DNA of 64,000 bases from Paractinoplanes atraurantiacus (GTDB lineage: Bacteria; Actinomycetota; Actinomycetes; Mycobacteriales; Micromonosporaceae): the NCBI RefSeq assembly GCF_900215205.1, contig NZ_OBDY01000015.1:21324-85323 (forward strand). The letters run 5' to 3'. The notes beneath the pieces are model-generated. The model did not search any database. It had not been told where the DNA came from and saw only the letters and a list, made by a program, of their open reading frames with translations. Positions 33,521 to 42,445 of the stretch are shown here, piece by piece. The position numbers were made by a program, and so were the translations under genes. The stretch's first letter is position 1, and the number at the start of each line of letters is the position of its first letter.

Positions 33521-34590
33521 AGGTCGCTCTCGTCGGCGCCAACGGTCATGGGGCTTGGCATCGCCGAAACATTTCCGAGAAATCGGATTTGCTATTTGTG
33601 GGCATGGCCGATCCCCAGCCGGTCTCTTCGCCGGAGGCGCCGGTCTTCACCGACCACCGCACGCTCCTGTCGGCGACCCGGCCCGACGTGGTGGTGATCT
33701 GCACGCCGCCGCCGACGCACCTGCCGATCGCCCTGGACGCGCTGTCGTACGGCTGTGACCTGCTCCTGGAGAAACCGCCGGTGCTATCGCTGGCCGACCA
33801 TGTCACGCTCACCGATGCCCTGACGGCGTCCGGGCGCGTCTGTCAGGTCGGCTTCCAGGCTCTGGGCTCGGCCGCGTGGTCCCGTTTTCGCGACGCTCTG
33901 CCCACCCCGCTGACCGGCATCAGCGCGGTGGCGTCGTGGAAACGCGACGACACCTACTACGCCCGCGCGTCGTGGGCGGGCCGCCGGGGCGTCGACGGGG
34001 CACTGGTCAACCCGCTGGCTCACGCCGTCATGCAGGCCCTGGCCACCGGCACCGCGGCCGGCGCCGGCCGGCCCCGGCAGCTGGCGGTGGAGCGCTACCG
34101 CACCCGCGAGATCGAGGTGGACGACACCGCTTTCGCCCGCATCACCTTCGACACCGGCCTGCAGTTGCTGGTGGCCGTCACGCTGGCCGGCGAGGACTTC
34201 ATCGCGGGCGAGATCGAGGCGCGGGGCCCCGGCGGCCGGGCCCTCCTGGAGTACCCGACCGACCGCCTGGCCCTGCCCGGCGCGGCCACCCTGGCTTCGG
34301 TGCCGGGCCGGGCCGACCTGCTCACCAACCTGATCAATCACCGGGCCGACGGCAAACCGCTGCTGGTCCCCCTGTCGGCCACCGCCGACTTCACCGCGGT
34401 GCTGGAAACCTTGGCCGGCGCCCCTCTCCCCCACTTGCTCAGCGGCGACACGGTGGCCGTCGACGGCCCGCACCGCACGATCCCCGGCATCAACGAGGTG
34501 CTGGTGAAGGCCGCCGCCACCCTGTCCCTGCCGTCAGAGCTCGGCCTGTCCTGGGCGGTCCCGCCCTACCGCCGCCGCCTGCCCAGCTGA
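33517..34590 (+). CDS. Gfo/Idh/MocA-family oxidoreductase
   Basis: A 357-residue dehydrogenase, last gene of the uronate operon. Rossmann motif GANGHGAWH (7-15) and EKP at 85-87. The C-terminal half is of the short type and has no clear HxxxD pair. ATG overlaps the previous stop (ATGA), so it is translationally coupled. It differs strongly from the Gfo/Idh protein at 28163; the two probably act on different sugars. Confidence 0.85.
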   Translation: MKVALVGANGHGAWHRRNISEKSDLLFVGMADPQPVSSPEAPVFTDHRTLLSATRPDVVVICTPPPTHLPIALDALSYGCDLLLEKPPVLSLADHVTLTDALTASGRVCQVGFQALGSAAWSRFRDALPTPLTGISAVASWKRDDTYYARASWAGRRGVDGALVNPLAHAVMQALATGTAAGAGRPRQLAVERYRTREIEVDDTAFARITFDTGLQLLVAVTLAGEDFIAGEIEARGPGGRALLEYPTDRLALPGAATLASVPGRADLLTNLINHRADGKPLLVPLSATADFTAVLETLAGAPLPHLLSGDTVAVDGPHRTIPGINEVLVKAAATLSLPSELGLSWAVPPYRRRLPS

Positions 34591-34915
34591 GCCGAAAGCG
34601 TCGAACAGCCGCCAAGTGCCGTTCCGGGAGCCGGCCCACGACCTCGCTCGGGTCGAGCTCCGCCGGTTCCTCCGAGTGGGGTTCGAGGCCGGCGCTCACG
34701 GGGTGCTTGTCGTGGGAGCCCAGGCGGACGTGCGCCCAAAGGTAGAGGTTCCGGCTGACGCGCTCGGGTTCGTGGGCGGCCGTCGGCAGCTGAGGTACAC
34801 GTTTGCGGCCCGTCGCGTCCAGCCGGCAGGGAACCTCGAACGCGGTCTCCCACTGCTGGACGGCGGCCCCGAAGCGCTGCTCGGCCTCCGCTCGGGAGAA
34901 CTGTCTGCTGCTCAG
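34490..34915 (-). CDS. Possible CTG-started or decayed gene after the 84-residue ORF
   Basis: This frame looks coding (mostly G or C in third positions; text such as RAEAEQRFGAAVQQWETAFE and VSRNLYLWAHVRLGSHDKHP) but has no ATG or GTG at its beginning. A CTG at 34915 overlaps the stop of the upstream gene as CTGA, exactly like the ATGA overlaps elsewhere. The 3' end runs about 100 bp into the convergent Gfo/Idh gene. It could be a coupled 141-residue protein with a rare start, or the second half of a gene split by a frameshift. No family recognised. Apart from this frame the interval 34591-34911 holds nothing else. Confidence 0.35.
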   Translation of the reverse strand: MSSRQFSRAEAEQRFGAAVQQWETAFEVPCRLDATGRKRVPQLPTAAHEPERVSRNLYLWAHVRLGSHDKHPVSAGLEPHSEEPAELDPSEVVGRLPERHLAAVRRFRLSWAGGGGRAGPPRTGRALTAGTGWRRPSPAPR

Positions 34916-35166
34916 CTGACGGCGTCCGCCGGCTCGGGCTCCGCGGCCGTCTCCTCTTCGAGAACCGGGGAGGCGGTGAGGAGCTCGACCTCCCAGTGCT
35001 CGGTCAGGCCCTCGGTCTCCTCGTCGGCCTCGAGGTAGCTGCGGACGCGGACGCCCAGGCCGAGCTGGTTGGCGGCGCGCAGGTGCTCGGTCACCTCGTC
35101 GATGCTGGTCAGGTAGTGGGTGGCGATGAGGTCGGGCTGCACGGTGGTCTCGTCAAGGTCGGTCAC
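34912..35166 (-). CDS. Small acidic hypothetical protein
   Basis: An 84-residue protein, rich in Glu and Asp, with a plausible alpha/beta start (LIATHYLTSIDEVTEHLRAA, then GVRVRSYLEADEET) and a disordered acidic tail. It lies 10 bp downstream of the S41-like peptidase gene on the same strand and probably shares its transcript. Codon use is normal for the genome. No family recognised. Confidence 0.6.
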   Translation of the reverse strand: MTDLDETTVQPDLIATHYLTSIDEVTEHLRAANQLGLGVRVRSYLEADEETEGLTEHWEVELLTASPVLEEETAAEPEPADAVS

Positions 35167-35176
35167 GGCACCCAGG

Positions 35177-37060
35177 TTAATCGCCCAAGGTCCGGCGCAG
35201 CCGAAGGCCCGGGGGCTTGCGGACGAAGGTGCGCAGAGCTACGAGGTCACCACGGTCGAAGCCGAGGATGCGGACCTCCCGGCCGCCGGCGGCGCCGGGG
35301 ATCTCCAGGGGACCCTCGCCGCCGCCCAGGTCGGTTGTGCAGCGGGGGCGGCCGTCGACCACGACGTCGGCCCGGTCGACGCCCAACACCGTGAAGGCGG
35401 CGGTCAGGCGGCCGTCCACCTCGTTCAGCTCGACGTCGAAGCGGCGCCGCGGCAACTCGTCGAGCAGCTTGACCGCCTCGGCGAACAGGTCGGCGTCGTC
35501 CTCCAGCAGGTCGCGGCGGGTCGGGCGGTGCAGGGTGCGGGGCACGACGCCGTAGTCCTCGAGCGGGGTGCCGGCGTTCGGGCCGACCCGCAGCACACGG
35601 CGGATCACCAGGGACAGGTTGGCGCCGTGCGGCAGCTCGCGATAGGGCGAGTCGGCCGCGTCGGGCAGCCGGGCCAGCAGGTCGCCGAGCTGCCAGATGT
35701 TGCCGCCGCCGGCGCCGGTGTTGTTGTCGACGCCGAGGACCAGGCCGATGCCGTTGTCCTGGAAGCCGGCCGCGAAGATGTCGGCCGCCGAGTAGCAGCG
35801 GGCGTCGGTGAGCAGCACGATCGGGCCGAAATACGACTGCGGGACGACCTCCAGCATGTCGCGGCCGGTGAGCGGGATGCCGGCCGAGTAGAGGGCGCCC
35901 GAGTCGATCGCCTGGTCGAGCGACTTGCGCCAGGGCGCCAGCTGGTCGTTCACCCGGGCGATGCGCAGGTTGAGCGGGGTGGCCGCGAACTGGGCCGGCT
36001 CCGGCTCGACCGGGCGGGCCACCAGCGCCTGCAGGCACATCTCGGAGGCGAGGACGGCGCCGCCGCCGTTGCCGCGGATGTCGAGCACCAGGCCGTCGGC
36101 GGGCAGGAGGCCGAGCAGCCGGATGAACTCGCGGACGAAGCCGAGCACGCCGCTGCCGGTCGGCAGGAAGGTGCGCAGGCGCAGATGCCCGACGACCCGG
36201 TCGCCGACCGGCACCCGGCGCGCCTCGAAGATGGTCGGCGTCTCGGAGGGAATCCCCGGACCGGTCGGGTCGCCGGCCAGCGCTTCCGGCGCGAACAGGG
36301 CGGCACGCAGCCAGGCCAGCTGGGCGCCCTCGGCGTCGACGCCGAGCGGGGTGTCGATCGAGGAGACCGGCCCTTCGGCGGTGGTGGCGATCGGCACCAC
36401 GGTCCACACCTGACGTGTCTCGCGAACCTGGCCGTCCCGGCCGACGTACCGGATGATGATCCAGTCCTCGTCGGGCGGCGGCCCGAAAGCGAGCGAGCGC
36501 ACGGTGAACATGCTGACCGCGCGGGCATGCCGCGCCTCCGGGTTGGCGCCCGGCAGGCACTGGGCGAACCGTTCGACGGCGCGATGGATGGGCACGCCGT
36601 TCCAGTGGGTGACCTCGACCCCGAAGCCGAACGCGTCGTCGCCGAGGTCGGCTTTCATCCGCCCGACCAGGTAACGGTGCCGGCCGTCCTCCACGAACTC
36701 TTTCAACAGGAACGGGAGGTACGCCCCGGCGCCGTTGAACGGCTCGGGCAGGGTGTACCGGGTGTGCAGGTCACGCAGCGAGTTGAAGATCTCGATGAGC
36801 TCCTCGTGCAGCCGCCACTCGCGCCCCGGATCGTCCTCCTGCCGGGCCAGCCGCTGGTCGAGGAGCCGGAGCCGCTGCAACGGGTTGATGCCGTAGCGGG
36901 CCACCTTGAACGCCAGCAGCGCGTAGTTGTGCTCGAGGAGGAGCAGCGCCTGCCGCACGATGAGCCGCCGCTCGTCGAGCGTGAGCCGCCCGACCTCACT
37001 GGTCGCGAGGAACTCCGGCAGCGACACGGTCGCCGCCAGGGCGCTGTCCGCCTGTGTCAT
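35177..37060 (-). CDS. S41-family peptidase-like protein
   Basis: A 627-residue protein with a C-terminal-processing-protease core. The fold signature DIRGNGGG is at 327-334 and the probable nucleophile is Ser424 in TDARCYSAADIF. The N-terminal 300 residues are helical and contain a PDZ-like patch (VEVTHWNGVPIHRAVERFA). There is no signal peptide, so it would act in the cytoplasm, unlike most CtpA proteases. The last 100 residues form a beta-rich tail. Similar intracellular S41 proteins occur scattered in actinomycetes; substrate unknown. Confidence 0.8.
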   Translation of the reverse strand: MTQADSALAATVSLPEFLATSEVGRLTLDERRLIVRQALLLLEHNYALLAFKVARYGINPLQRLRLLDQRLARQEDDPGREWRLHEELIEIFNSLRDLHTRYTLPEPFNGAGAYLPFLLKEFVEDGRHRYLVGRMKADLGDDAFGFGVEVTHWNGVPIHRAVERFAQCLPGANPEARHARAVSMFTVRSLAFGPPPDEDWIIIRYVGRDGQVRETRQVWTVVPIATTAEGPVSSIDTPLGVDAEGAQLAWLRAALFAPEALAGDPTGPGIPSETPTIFEARRVPVGDRVVGHLRLRTFLPTGSGVLGFVREFIRLLGLLPADGLVLDIRGNGGGAVLASEMCLQALVARPVEPEPAQFAATPLNLRIARVNDQLAPWRKSLDQAIDSGALYSAGIPLTGRDMLEVVPQSYFGPIVLLTDARCYSAADIFAAGFQDNGIGLVLGVDNNTGAGGGNIWQLGDLLARLPDAADSPYRELPHGANLSLVIRRVLRVGPNAGTPLEDYGVVPRTLHRPTRRDLLEDDADLFAEAVKLLDELPRRRFDVELNEVDGRLTAAFTVLGVDRADVVVDGRPRCTTDLGGGEGPLEIPGAAGGREVRILGFDRGDLVALRTFVRKPPGLRLRRTLGD

Positions 37061-37124
37061 CGCCCCAGCGTAGGGCCGGTGCGACCGCTAAGATCCTGTC
37101 CGATCAACGACCCTGGGGGCTGAC

Positions 37125-37664
37125 GTGTTCGCCGATCGCCACGATTGCGTCGCCGCCGGCCTGGGTTGCACCCGCCGCCTCGACCGGCCGTGCCGGGCTC
37201 CCGAGATCTGCTTGCAGTTCCCGCGGGGCGAGGGCGGCCGCGAGGGCCCGGTGCCGGGCGGCTGCGACACGTTCACCGACGGCCGGGGATTCTGGGTCCG
37301 CTTCACCGCCGACAACCGCCATCGGGCCGTCTTCTCCGACGGGCGGTTGCGGATCGACGACAGACCGGTCGGCGAGGACCAGACCATGGAGCCGTACGGG
37401 TGGTGGCTGGGCAACCGCTTCTACGTCGTGCAGGCCGACGGCCCGGACGACCACCCGGCCCAGGAATACACGATGGGGTATCTGGTCACCACCATCAACT
37501 CGGTGGTCGTCTACGACGCGGACCGCGCGATCGAGCACGTCCTCGACCCCGCGCCCGATGAGCAGTGGACCGACCCGCGCGTCGACCTGGTGGACGGCGC
37601 TCTGCACGTACGTCCGCGCCCCGCGGCCCCGCCCGACCGTGTCATCCCCCTTGCGCGCCCCTGA
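37125..37664 (+). CDS. Hypothetical protein
   Basis: A 179-residue protein starting at GTG after CCTGGGGGCTGAC. It has four Cys in its first 50 residues (positions 8, 15, 23 and 29, plus Cys47), which could form a metal site or disulphides, then an alternation of short strands with many aromatic residues (GFWVRFTADNRH, YGWWLGNRFYVVQ). No signal peptide and no family recognised. It is 13 bp ahead of the phosphatase-family gene and probably co-transcribed. Confidence 0.65.
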   Translation: MFADRHDCVAAGLGCTRRLDRPCRAPEICLQFPRGEGGREGPVPGGCDTFTDGRGFWVRFTADNRHRAVFSDGRLRIDDRPVGEDQTMEPYGWWLGNRFYVVQADGPDDHPAQEYTMGYLVTTINSVVVYDADRAIEHVLDPAPDEQWTDPRVDLVDGALHVRPRPAAPPDRVIPLARP

Positions 37665-37677
37665 GAGCATTCGTGCG

Positions 37678-38586
37678 ATGCGGGGCTACTTGATCATCGC
37701 GATGTCCGTGCTGCTGGCCGGCCTGCTGGCCCTGCACCGCTGGGTGCCCGGCTTCGGCCTGCGCCTGGGCAGCCTGCTGGAGACCTTCCTGCCGTGGCTG
37801 GGCCTGGCCGTCCCCGTGCTGGCCGCCCTGGCGTGGTGGCGCCGCCCCCGGCTCGCGCTCCCCGCCGTACTGCTGCCCCTGATCGCCTGGTTCGCCGTCT
37901 TCGGCGGTTACCTCGTGCCGGCGGGTGATCGATCAGCCGGCCTGATCGCCGTCCAGCACAATGCGAGCGACGAGAACCTCGACCCCTCCGGCACGGCCCG
38001 GGCCCTGATGGAGGCCAACCCCGACTTCATCGCCCTCGAGGAGGTCACGTTCCCGGCGGTCACCGACTACGAGACCACGTTCGCCGCCGCCTATCCCCAT
38101 CACAGCGTCCAGGGCACGGTCGCCCTGTGGTCCCGCTATCCGCTGACCGAGGCGGCCCCGGCCGACATCCGCCCCGCCAGCTTCGGTCCCGACTGGAACC
38201 GGGGCCTGCGAGCCGTCGCACAGACCCCGCACGGTCCCGTCGCCGTCTACGTGGCCCACCTGCCGTCGATCCGCATCGGCGTTTCCGGCCTCGAGTCCGC
38301 CGCTCGCGACGAGAGCGCCATCAAGCTGGGCGCTCTGCTGAAAGCCGAGCCGCTGCCCCGGGTGATCGTCCTGGGCGACCTCAACAGCACGGTCCAGGAC
38401 CGCGGCCTCGCCCCCGTCCTGGACCACGTGACGACCTCCCGGGACTTCGCCTTCAGTTGGCCGGCCCGCTTTCCCGTGGCCCGCATCGACCAGATCCTCG
38501 CCCGCGGCCTGACCGTCACCGACCTGCACACCTTGCCGAGAACGGGAAGCGACCACTTGCCGATCGCCGCCCGGATGCTGTCATAG
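37678..38586 (+). CDS. Membrane-anchored endonuclease/exonuclease/phosphatase-family protein
   Basis: A 302-residue protein with two or three N-terminal helices (about 5-22, 38-56, 63-80) and an outward EEP domain. Catalytic pattern: QHNASDEN, ALEEVT with the metal-binding Glu, VYVAHLPS, VLGDLNS and GSDHLPI with the final Asp-His. The family cleaves phosphodiesters in DNA, RNA, phospholipids or inositol phosphates; as the domain lies outside, a phospholipase or nuclease role at the surface is plausible. ATG at 37678 directly precedes the first helix. Confidence 0.85.
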   Translation: MRGYLIIAMSVLLAGLLALHRWVPGFGLRLGSLLETFLPWLGLAVPVLAALAWWRRPRLALPAVLLPLIAWFAVFGGYLVPAGDRSAGLIAVQHNASDENLDPSGTARALMEANPDFIALEEVTFPAVTDYETTFAAAYPHHSVQGTVALWSRYPLTEAAPADIRPASFGPDWNRGLRAVAQTPHGPVAVYVAHLPSIRIGVSGLESAARDESAIKLGALLKAEPLPRVIVLGDLNSTVQDRGLAPVLDHVTTSRDFAFSWPARFPVARIDQILARGLTVTDLHTLPRTGSDHLPIAARMLS

Positions 38587-38591
38587 AGCTC

Positions 38592-39671
38592 ATGCCCGTC
38601 GCGCGCCTCATCTGCTTGACCGCCCTGATCCTCGGCCTGGCCGGCTGCTCCGCCGACGAGCCGGCTCGCCTGGTCACCTGCGTGGACGAGGAGGCCCACG
38701 CGAAGACCGCGGCCGCACCCGCCGAGACCGACGTGACCATCGGCCCGATCACCTGGCCGGGCCTGAAGACCTGGGCGACCGCCGACCCGGAGGACTTCGC
38801 CGACACCTACAAGATCGGCCTGGTCATCAGGGCCGGCACGACCGCCACGGTCTCCATCGCCGACCCGGACCGGGACGCCCTCCGCCTCGAGTACGGCCAG
38901 CAGGCCGGCTACGCCGCCGCGGAGTCCATCACCTTCGAGGCCTGCGAAGACTTCGACACCGTCTACTTCGGCGGCTTCGAAGTCCCCGACCACAAATGCG
39001 TCCCCATCAAGGTCGAAGAGCAGGGCCGGCCAGCGACCAGGGCAACCGTCTCGTTCTTCGCGGGGACCTGCGCCCGACTAGGGCGACCAGGTGCTCTCGC
39101 GGAGGATCAGCTCGGCCGGGACGTGTTCGGTGCGTGGGGTGCCGTCGGCGGCCGGGTCGAGGGCCAGGGTCATGGCTCGCTCGCCCAATTCGGTCAACGG
39201 CAGGCGGACCGAGGTCAGGGCGGGGGTCACGTCGCGGGCGATCGGCATGTCGTCGAAGCCGATGACGCTCAGGCGGCGGCCGGCCGCGCGCATGGCGGCC
39301 AGGGCGCCCACGGCCATCGAGTCGTTCAGGGCGGCGATCGCCGTCACGGAAGGATCCTCGGCCAGCAGCTTGGCCGTGATGGCCTCGCCGCCGTCGCGGG
39401 TGAAGTCGGAATGGGTCACGTGGATCGTGGCGCCCTGCTCGGTGGCGGCCCGGTGCAGGCCGGCCAGGCGGTCGACCGTCGTGGTCAGCGACGGCGGGCC
39501 GGCGATGGCGGCGATCGCCCTGTGGCCCAGCTCGAACAGGTGGCGGCCGGCCAGGTAGCCGCCCTCCTCGTTGTCGGGCAGGACCGCGTCGCCGGGGTGC
39601 TGGTGGCGGCCGATCACGGCGATGCGGCCGCCGGTGGCCTCGAAGGCGCGCATGCGGTCGTCCAGCTCTGA
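38592..39671 (+). CDS. Lipoprotein without an in-frame stop at its expected end
   Basis: Residues 1-19 are a lipoprotein signal (LGLAGC, Cys19). The conserved-looking part, rich in paired Cys and with AAAESITFEACEDFDTVYFG, ends near ATVSFFAGTC at about 39070. From there the frame stays open to 39671, reading about 200 residues antisense to the LacI gene, which cannot be a functional protein tail. A TAG at 39079-39081 is one base out of frame, and overlaps the TAG of the convergent LacI gene. A one-base indel near the end of the gene would explain this. The start lacks a strong ribosome site; it lies 6 bp after the previous gene. Confidence 0.5.
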   Translation: MPVARLICLTALILGLAGCSADEPARLVTCVDEEAHAKTAAAPAETDVTIGPITWPGLKTWATADPEDFADTYKIGLVIRAGTTATVSIADPDRDALRLEYGQQAGYAAAESITFEACEDFDTVYFGGFEVPDHKCVPIKVEEQGRPATRATVSFFAGTCARLGRPGALAEDQLGRDVFGAWGAVGGRVEGQGHGSLAQFGQRQADRGQGGGHVAGDRHVVEADDAQAAAGRAHGGQGAHGHRVVQGGDRRHGRILGQQLGRDGLAAVAGEVGMGHVDRGALLGGGPVQAGQAVDRRGQRRRAGDGGDRPVAQLEQVAAGQVAALLVVGQDRVAGVLVAADHGDAAAGGLEGAHAVVQL

Positions 39672-40070
39672 GGCCGCCGTGCTGTCCAGGTAGCCCGAGC
39701 CGGCGATCACGATGGCCGCCACCTGGTGGGCGTGGAGCAGGTCGATGTATTCCATCTCGCGGCCGGGGTCGCGGAAGCTGTTGCAGATGATGACCAGGCG
39801 GCCGTTGGCCGTGGCCACGCGCTGCAGGCCCCGGGTGATCTCGGCGAAGTACGGGTCGGAGACGTCGTGGACGATCACGCCCACCGCGTTCCGGTTCGAC
39901 CTGGCCAGCATCTGGGCGTGCGCGTTGGGCACGTAGCGCAGCTCGGCCACCGCGGCCAGGACGCGGGCGCGCAGCTCCTCGGTGACCGGTTTCGGACTGC
40001 CGTTGATGATGCGGGACGCGGTCGCGGTGGACACTCCGGCGTGGCGTGCGACATCGGCCAGGGTCGCCAT
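39078..40070 (-). CDS. LacI-family repressor, predicted regulator of the pectin regulon
   Basis: A 330-residue regulator: HTH at residues 2-25 (ATLADVARHAGVSTATASRI), hinge, and ligand-binding core. The ATG at 40070 follows GAGGAGGCTT. It is divergent from the Gfo/Idh-DUF993 operon. The intergenic region carries an operator that recurs upstream of the pectinesterase and the PL1 lyase, so this protein is the natural candidate to bind all three. Inducer unknown, presumably a pectin breakdown product. Confidence 0.92.
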   Translation of the reverse strand: MATLADVARHAGVSTATASRIINGSPKPVTEELRARVLAAVAELRYVPNAHAQMLARSNRNAVGVIVHDVSDPYFAEITRGLQRVATANGRLVIICNSFRDPGREMEYIDLLHAHQVAAIVIAGSGYLDSTAASELDDRMRAFEATGGRIAVIGRHQHPGDAVLPDNEEGGYLAGRHLFELGHRAIAAIAGPPSLTTTVDRLAGLHRAATEQGATIHVTHSDFTRDGGEAITAKLLAEDPSVTAIAALNDSMAVGALAAMRAAGRRLSVIGFDDMPIARDVTPALTSVRLPLTELGERAMTLALDPAADGTPRTEHVPAELILRESTWSP

Positions 40071-40127
40071 AAGCCTCCTCACGTCACGACGGCACCGACA
40101 GTTGCCCGGAGGATACCGCCCGCGCTC

Positions 40128-40180
40128 TTGCCCGCTCGGCAGCACGCCGAGTACGGTCTCAGGAAAGCGCTTACCTCAGG
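40128..40180 (+). promoter_or_regulatory. Promoter and LacI-type operator of the DUF993 operon
   Basis: TTGCCC (40128-40133), 18 bp, TACGGT (40152-40157), then the operator AGGAAAGCGCTTACCTCAGG (40161-40180) just at the expected transcription start. The core GGAAAGCGCTTACC is nearly palindromic. A bound repressor would stop initiation. Confidence 0.7.
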
Positions 40181-40208
40181 ACTTTTCAAGGCCCCGGAGG
40201 CAACCAGC

Positions 40209-41360
40209 ATGGATCGAACCACCATCGGCATCGTCATGAACGGCGTCACCGGCCGGATGGGCCTGCGGCAGCACCTGATCCGCTCGATCCTCGCGATCCG
40301 CGAGGACGGGGGTCTGCCGCTGCGCGACGGCACCGTGCTCTGGCCCGAGCCGATCCTCGCCGGGCGCAGCGAGGCCAAGCTCCGCGCCCTCGCCGACCGG
40401 CACGGTCTCACCCAGTGGACCACCGACGTGCCGGGCGCGCTCGCCCGGCCCGACGTCCACGTCTACTTCGACGCCCAGGTCACCAGCGCCCGGGTCAAGG
40501 CGCTGCGCCAGGCCATCGAGGCCGGCAAGCACATCTACACCGAGAAGCCGGTGGCCGAGAGCCTCGGCGAGGCGGTCGAGCTGGCCCGGTTCGCCGACGC
40601 GGCCGGCGTCAAGCACGGCGTGGTGCAGGACAAGCTGTTCCTGCCCGGCCTGCGCAAGCTCGCGCGGCTGGTGCAGGGCGGCTTCTTCGGGCGCATTCTC
40701 TCCGTACGCGGGGAATTCGGTTATTGGGTCTTCGAGGGTGACTGGCAGTCCGCGCAGCGGCCGTCGTGGAATTACCGGGCGGCGGACGGCGGCGGCATCA
40801 CGCTCGACATGTTCCCGCATTGGCACTACGTGCTGGAGCAGATCTTCGGGCCGGTACGAGCCGTGACCGCCCGCTCGGTGACACACATCGACCGGCGCTG
40901 GGACGAGAGCGGTTCGCCGTACGACGCGACGGCCGACGACGCGGTCTACGGGCTGTTCGAGCTCGACGGCGGCATCATGGCCCAGATCAACAGCTCATGG
41001 GCGGTGCGGGTCAACCGCGACGAGCTCGTCGAGTTCCAGGTCGACGGCACGCACGGCAGCGCTGTCGCGGGCCTGCACCACTGCCGCGTGCAGCCGCGCG
41101 CGGCGACGCCCAAGCCGGTCTGGGACCCCGATGTGCCGACGGCGCAACGCTTCCGCGACCAGTGGCAGCAGGTGCCCGACAACGAGATCTTCGCCAACGG
41201 CTTCCGCGCGCAATGGGAGCAGTTCTTGTTGTACGTCGCCGAAGACGCCCCGTACACCGGCGATCTGTGGGCGGGCGCGCGCGGCGTCCAGGTGGCCGAG
41301 CTGGGCTTGCAGTCGTCGCGAGAAGGTCGCCGCTTGGAGATCCCGGAGCTCGACCGATGA
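40209..41360 (+). CDS. Gfo/Idh/MocA-family oxidoreductase
   Basis: A 383-residue NAD(P)-dependent sugar dehydrogenase. It begins with an unusual nucleotide-binding stretch (IGIVMNGVTGRMGLRQHLIR), then EKP at 112-114 and DMFPHWHYVLEQIF carrying the His pair in the active site. CGGAGGCAACCAGC precedes the ATG. It is the first gene of a five-gene operon whose members overlap by four bases or more, under the pectin-type operator. Likely oxidises a sugar hydroxyl to a ketone as the first step of the pathway; substrate unknown. Confidence 0.88.
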   Translation: MDRTTIGIVMNGVTGRMGLRQHLIRSILAIREDGGLPLRDGTVLWPEPILAGRSEAKLRALADRHGLTQWTTDVPGALARPDVHVYFDAQVTSARVKALRQAIEAGKHIYTEKPVAESLGEAVELARFADAAGVKHGVVQDKLFLPGLRKLARLVQGGFFGRILSVRGEFGYWVFEGDWQSAQRPSWNYRAADGGGITLDMFPHWHYVLEQIFGPVRAVTARSVTHIDRRWDESGSPYDATADDAVYGLFELDGGIMAQINSSWAVRVNRDELVEFQVDGTHGSAVAGLHHCRVQPRAATPKPVWDPDVPTAQRFRDQWQQVPDNEIFANGFRAQWEQFLLYVAEDAPYTGDLWAGARGVQVAELGLQSSREGRRLEIPELDR

Positions 41361-42445
41361 TCTTCAGCGGCTATGGTGAGCAATTCCGACTAAAGCGAAA
41401 TTTCCGATCTCGCATCGCCTATGCGGCCGCACCAGTGACCGCGGATCCAAGCGCCGAGAACATTCCGGGCGCCCCGGCGGCCCTCGACTGGGACACCACG
41501 CTGCGCTTCCGGCACCACCTGTGGGACCACGGTTTCGGCGTTGCCGAGGCGATGGACACGGCACAGCGCGGAGCAGGCCTCGATTATCCGGCCACTCGCG
41601 AGTTGATCAGACGGAGTGCCGCCGAAGCAACCGGCCCCATCGTCGCCGGCGTTGGCACCGACCAGCTTCCGGCCGGCCCGGCCACCATCGACGACATCAC
41701 CAAGGCGTACCTGGAACAGTTGAGCGACGTCCGCGAGGCCGGTGCCACCCCGGTCATCATGTGCTCCCGGCACCTCGCCGCGGCCGCCCGCGACGCCGAC
41801 GACTACCGCCGTGTCTACGGCACGCTTCTGTCCCAATCGGACGATCCGGTCCTGCTGCACTGGCTCGGCGAGGCCTTCGACCCGCTGCTGGCCGGCTACT
41901 GGGGCGGCGACGACACGGTGCTCGACATCATCCAGGAGCACGCCGCGAAGGTCGAAGGCATCAAAATCTCGTTGCTGGACGCCGATTACGAGGTCGAGCT
42001 CCGCCGCCAACTTCCCGAGGGTGTACGCATGTACACCGGCGACGACTTCAACTACCCGTCCCTGATCCTCGGCGACGACCGGGGCCACTCCGAGGCCCTG
42101 CTCGGCGTGCTGGCCGTGATCGCCCCACCCGCCGCCGCGGCGTTCCGCGCGCTGGACGGGGGCGACGTCACCACGTACGAGCAAATCCTGGGTCCGACTT
42201 TGCCTTTGGCCCGGCACCTGTTCGCGGCGCCGACCTACCACTACAAGACCGGCATCGTCTTCCTCAACTGGCTGGCCGGCCACCAGGACCACTTCACGAT
42301 GGTCAACGGCGCCCAGTCCGGACGCTCGCCGCGGCACCTGCTCGCGCTGATGCGGCTGGCCGACGAGGCCGGCATCCTGCCCGACGCCGACCTCGCCACC
42401 CATCGCGCCGGCGCGTGGCTCACGACTGTGGGGATGAGCCGATGA
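41357..42445 (+). CDS. DUF993 protein, dihydrodipicolinate-synthase-like
   Basis: A 362-residue TIM-barrel protein of the DUF993 family, remotely related to class I pyruvate aldolases. Lys203 in EGIKISLLD is at the place of the Schiff-base lysine, and YTGDDFNYPSLILGD follows as in that fold. No member has a described reaction. ATGA overlap with the gene before and after. In context it is the probable carbon-carbon lyase of the pathway. Confidence 0.85.
   Translation: MIFSGYGEQFRLKRNFRSRIAYAAAPVTADPSAENIPGAPAALDWDTTLRFRHHLWDHGFGVAEAMDTAQRGAGLDYPATRELIRRSAAEATGPIVAGVGTDQLPAGPATIDDITKAYLEQLSDVREAGATPVIMCSRHLAAAARDADDYRRVYGTLLSQSDDPVLLHWLGEAFDPLLAGYWGGDDTVLDIIQEHAAKVEGIKISLLDADYEVELRRQLPEGVRMYTGDDFNYPSLILGDDRGHSEALLGVLAVIAPPAAAAFRALDGGDVTTYEQILGPTLPLARHLFAAPTYHYKTGIVFLNWLAGHQDHFTMVNGAQSGRSPRHLLALMRLADEAGILPDADLATHRAGAWLTTVGMSR

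Noticed and set aside
34616..35038. Plus-strand frame of 140 codons between the uronate operon and the S41 gene
   Set aside because: Antisense to the small acidic gene and to the coding-like CTG frame; codon bias favours the minus strand.
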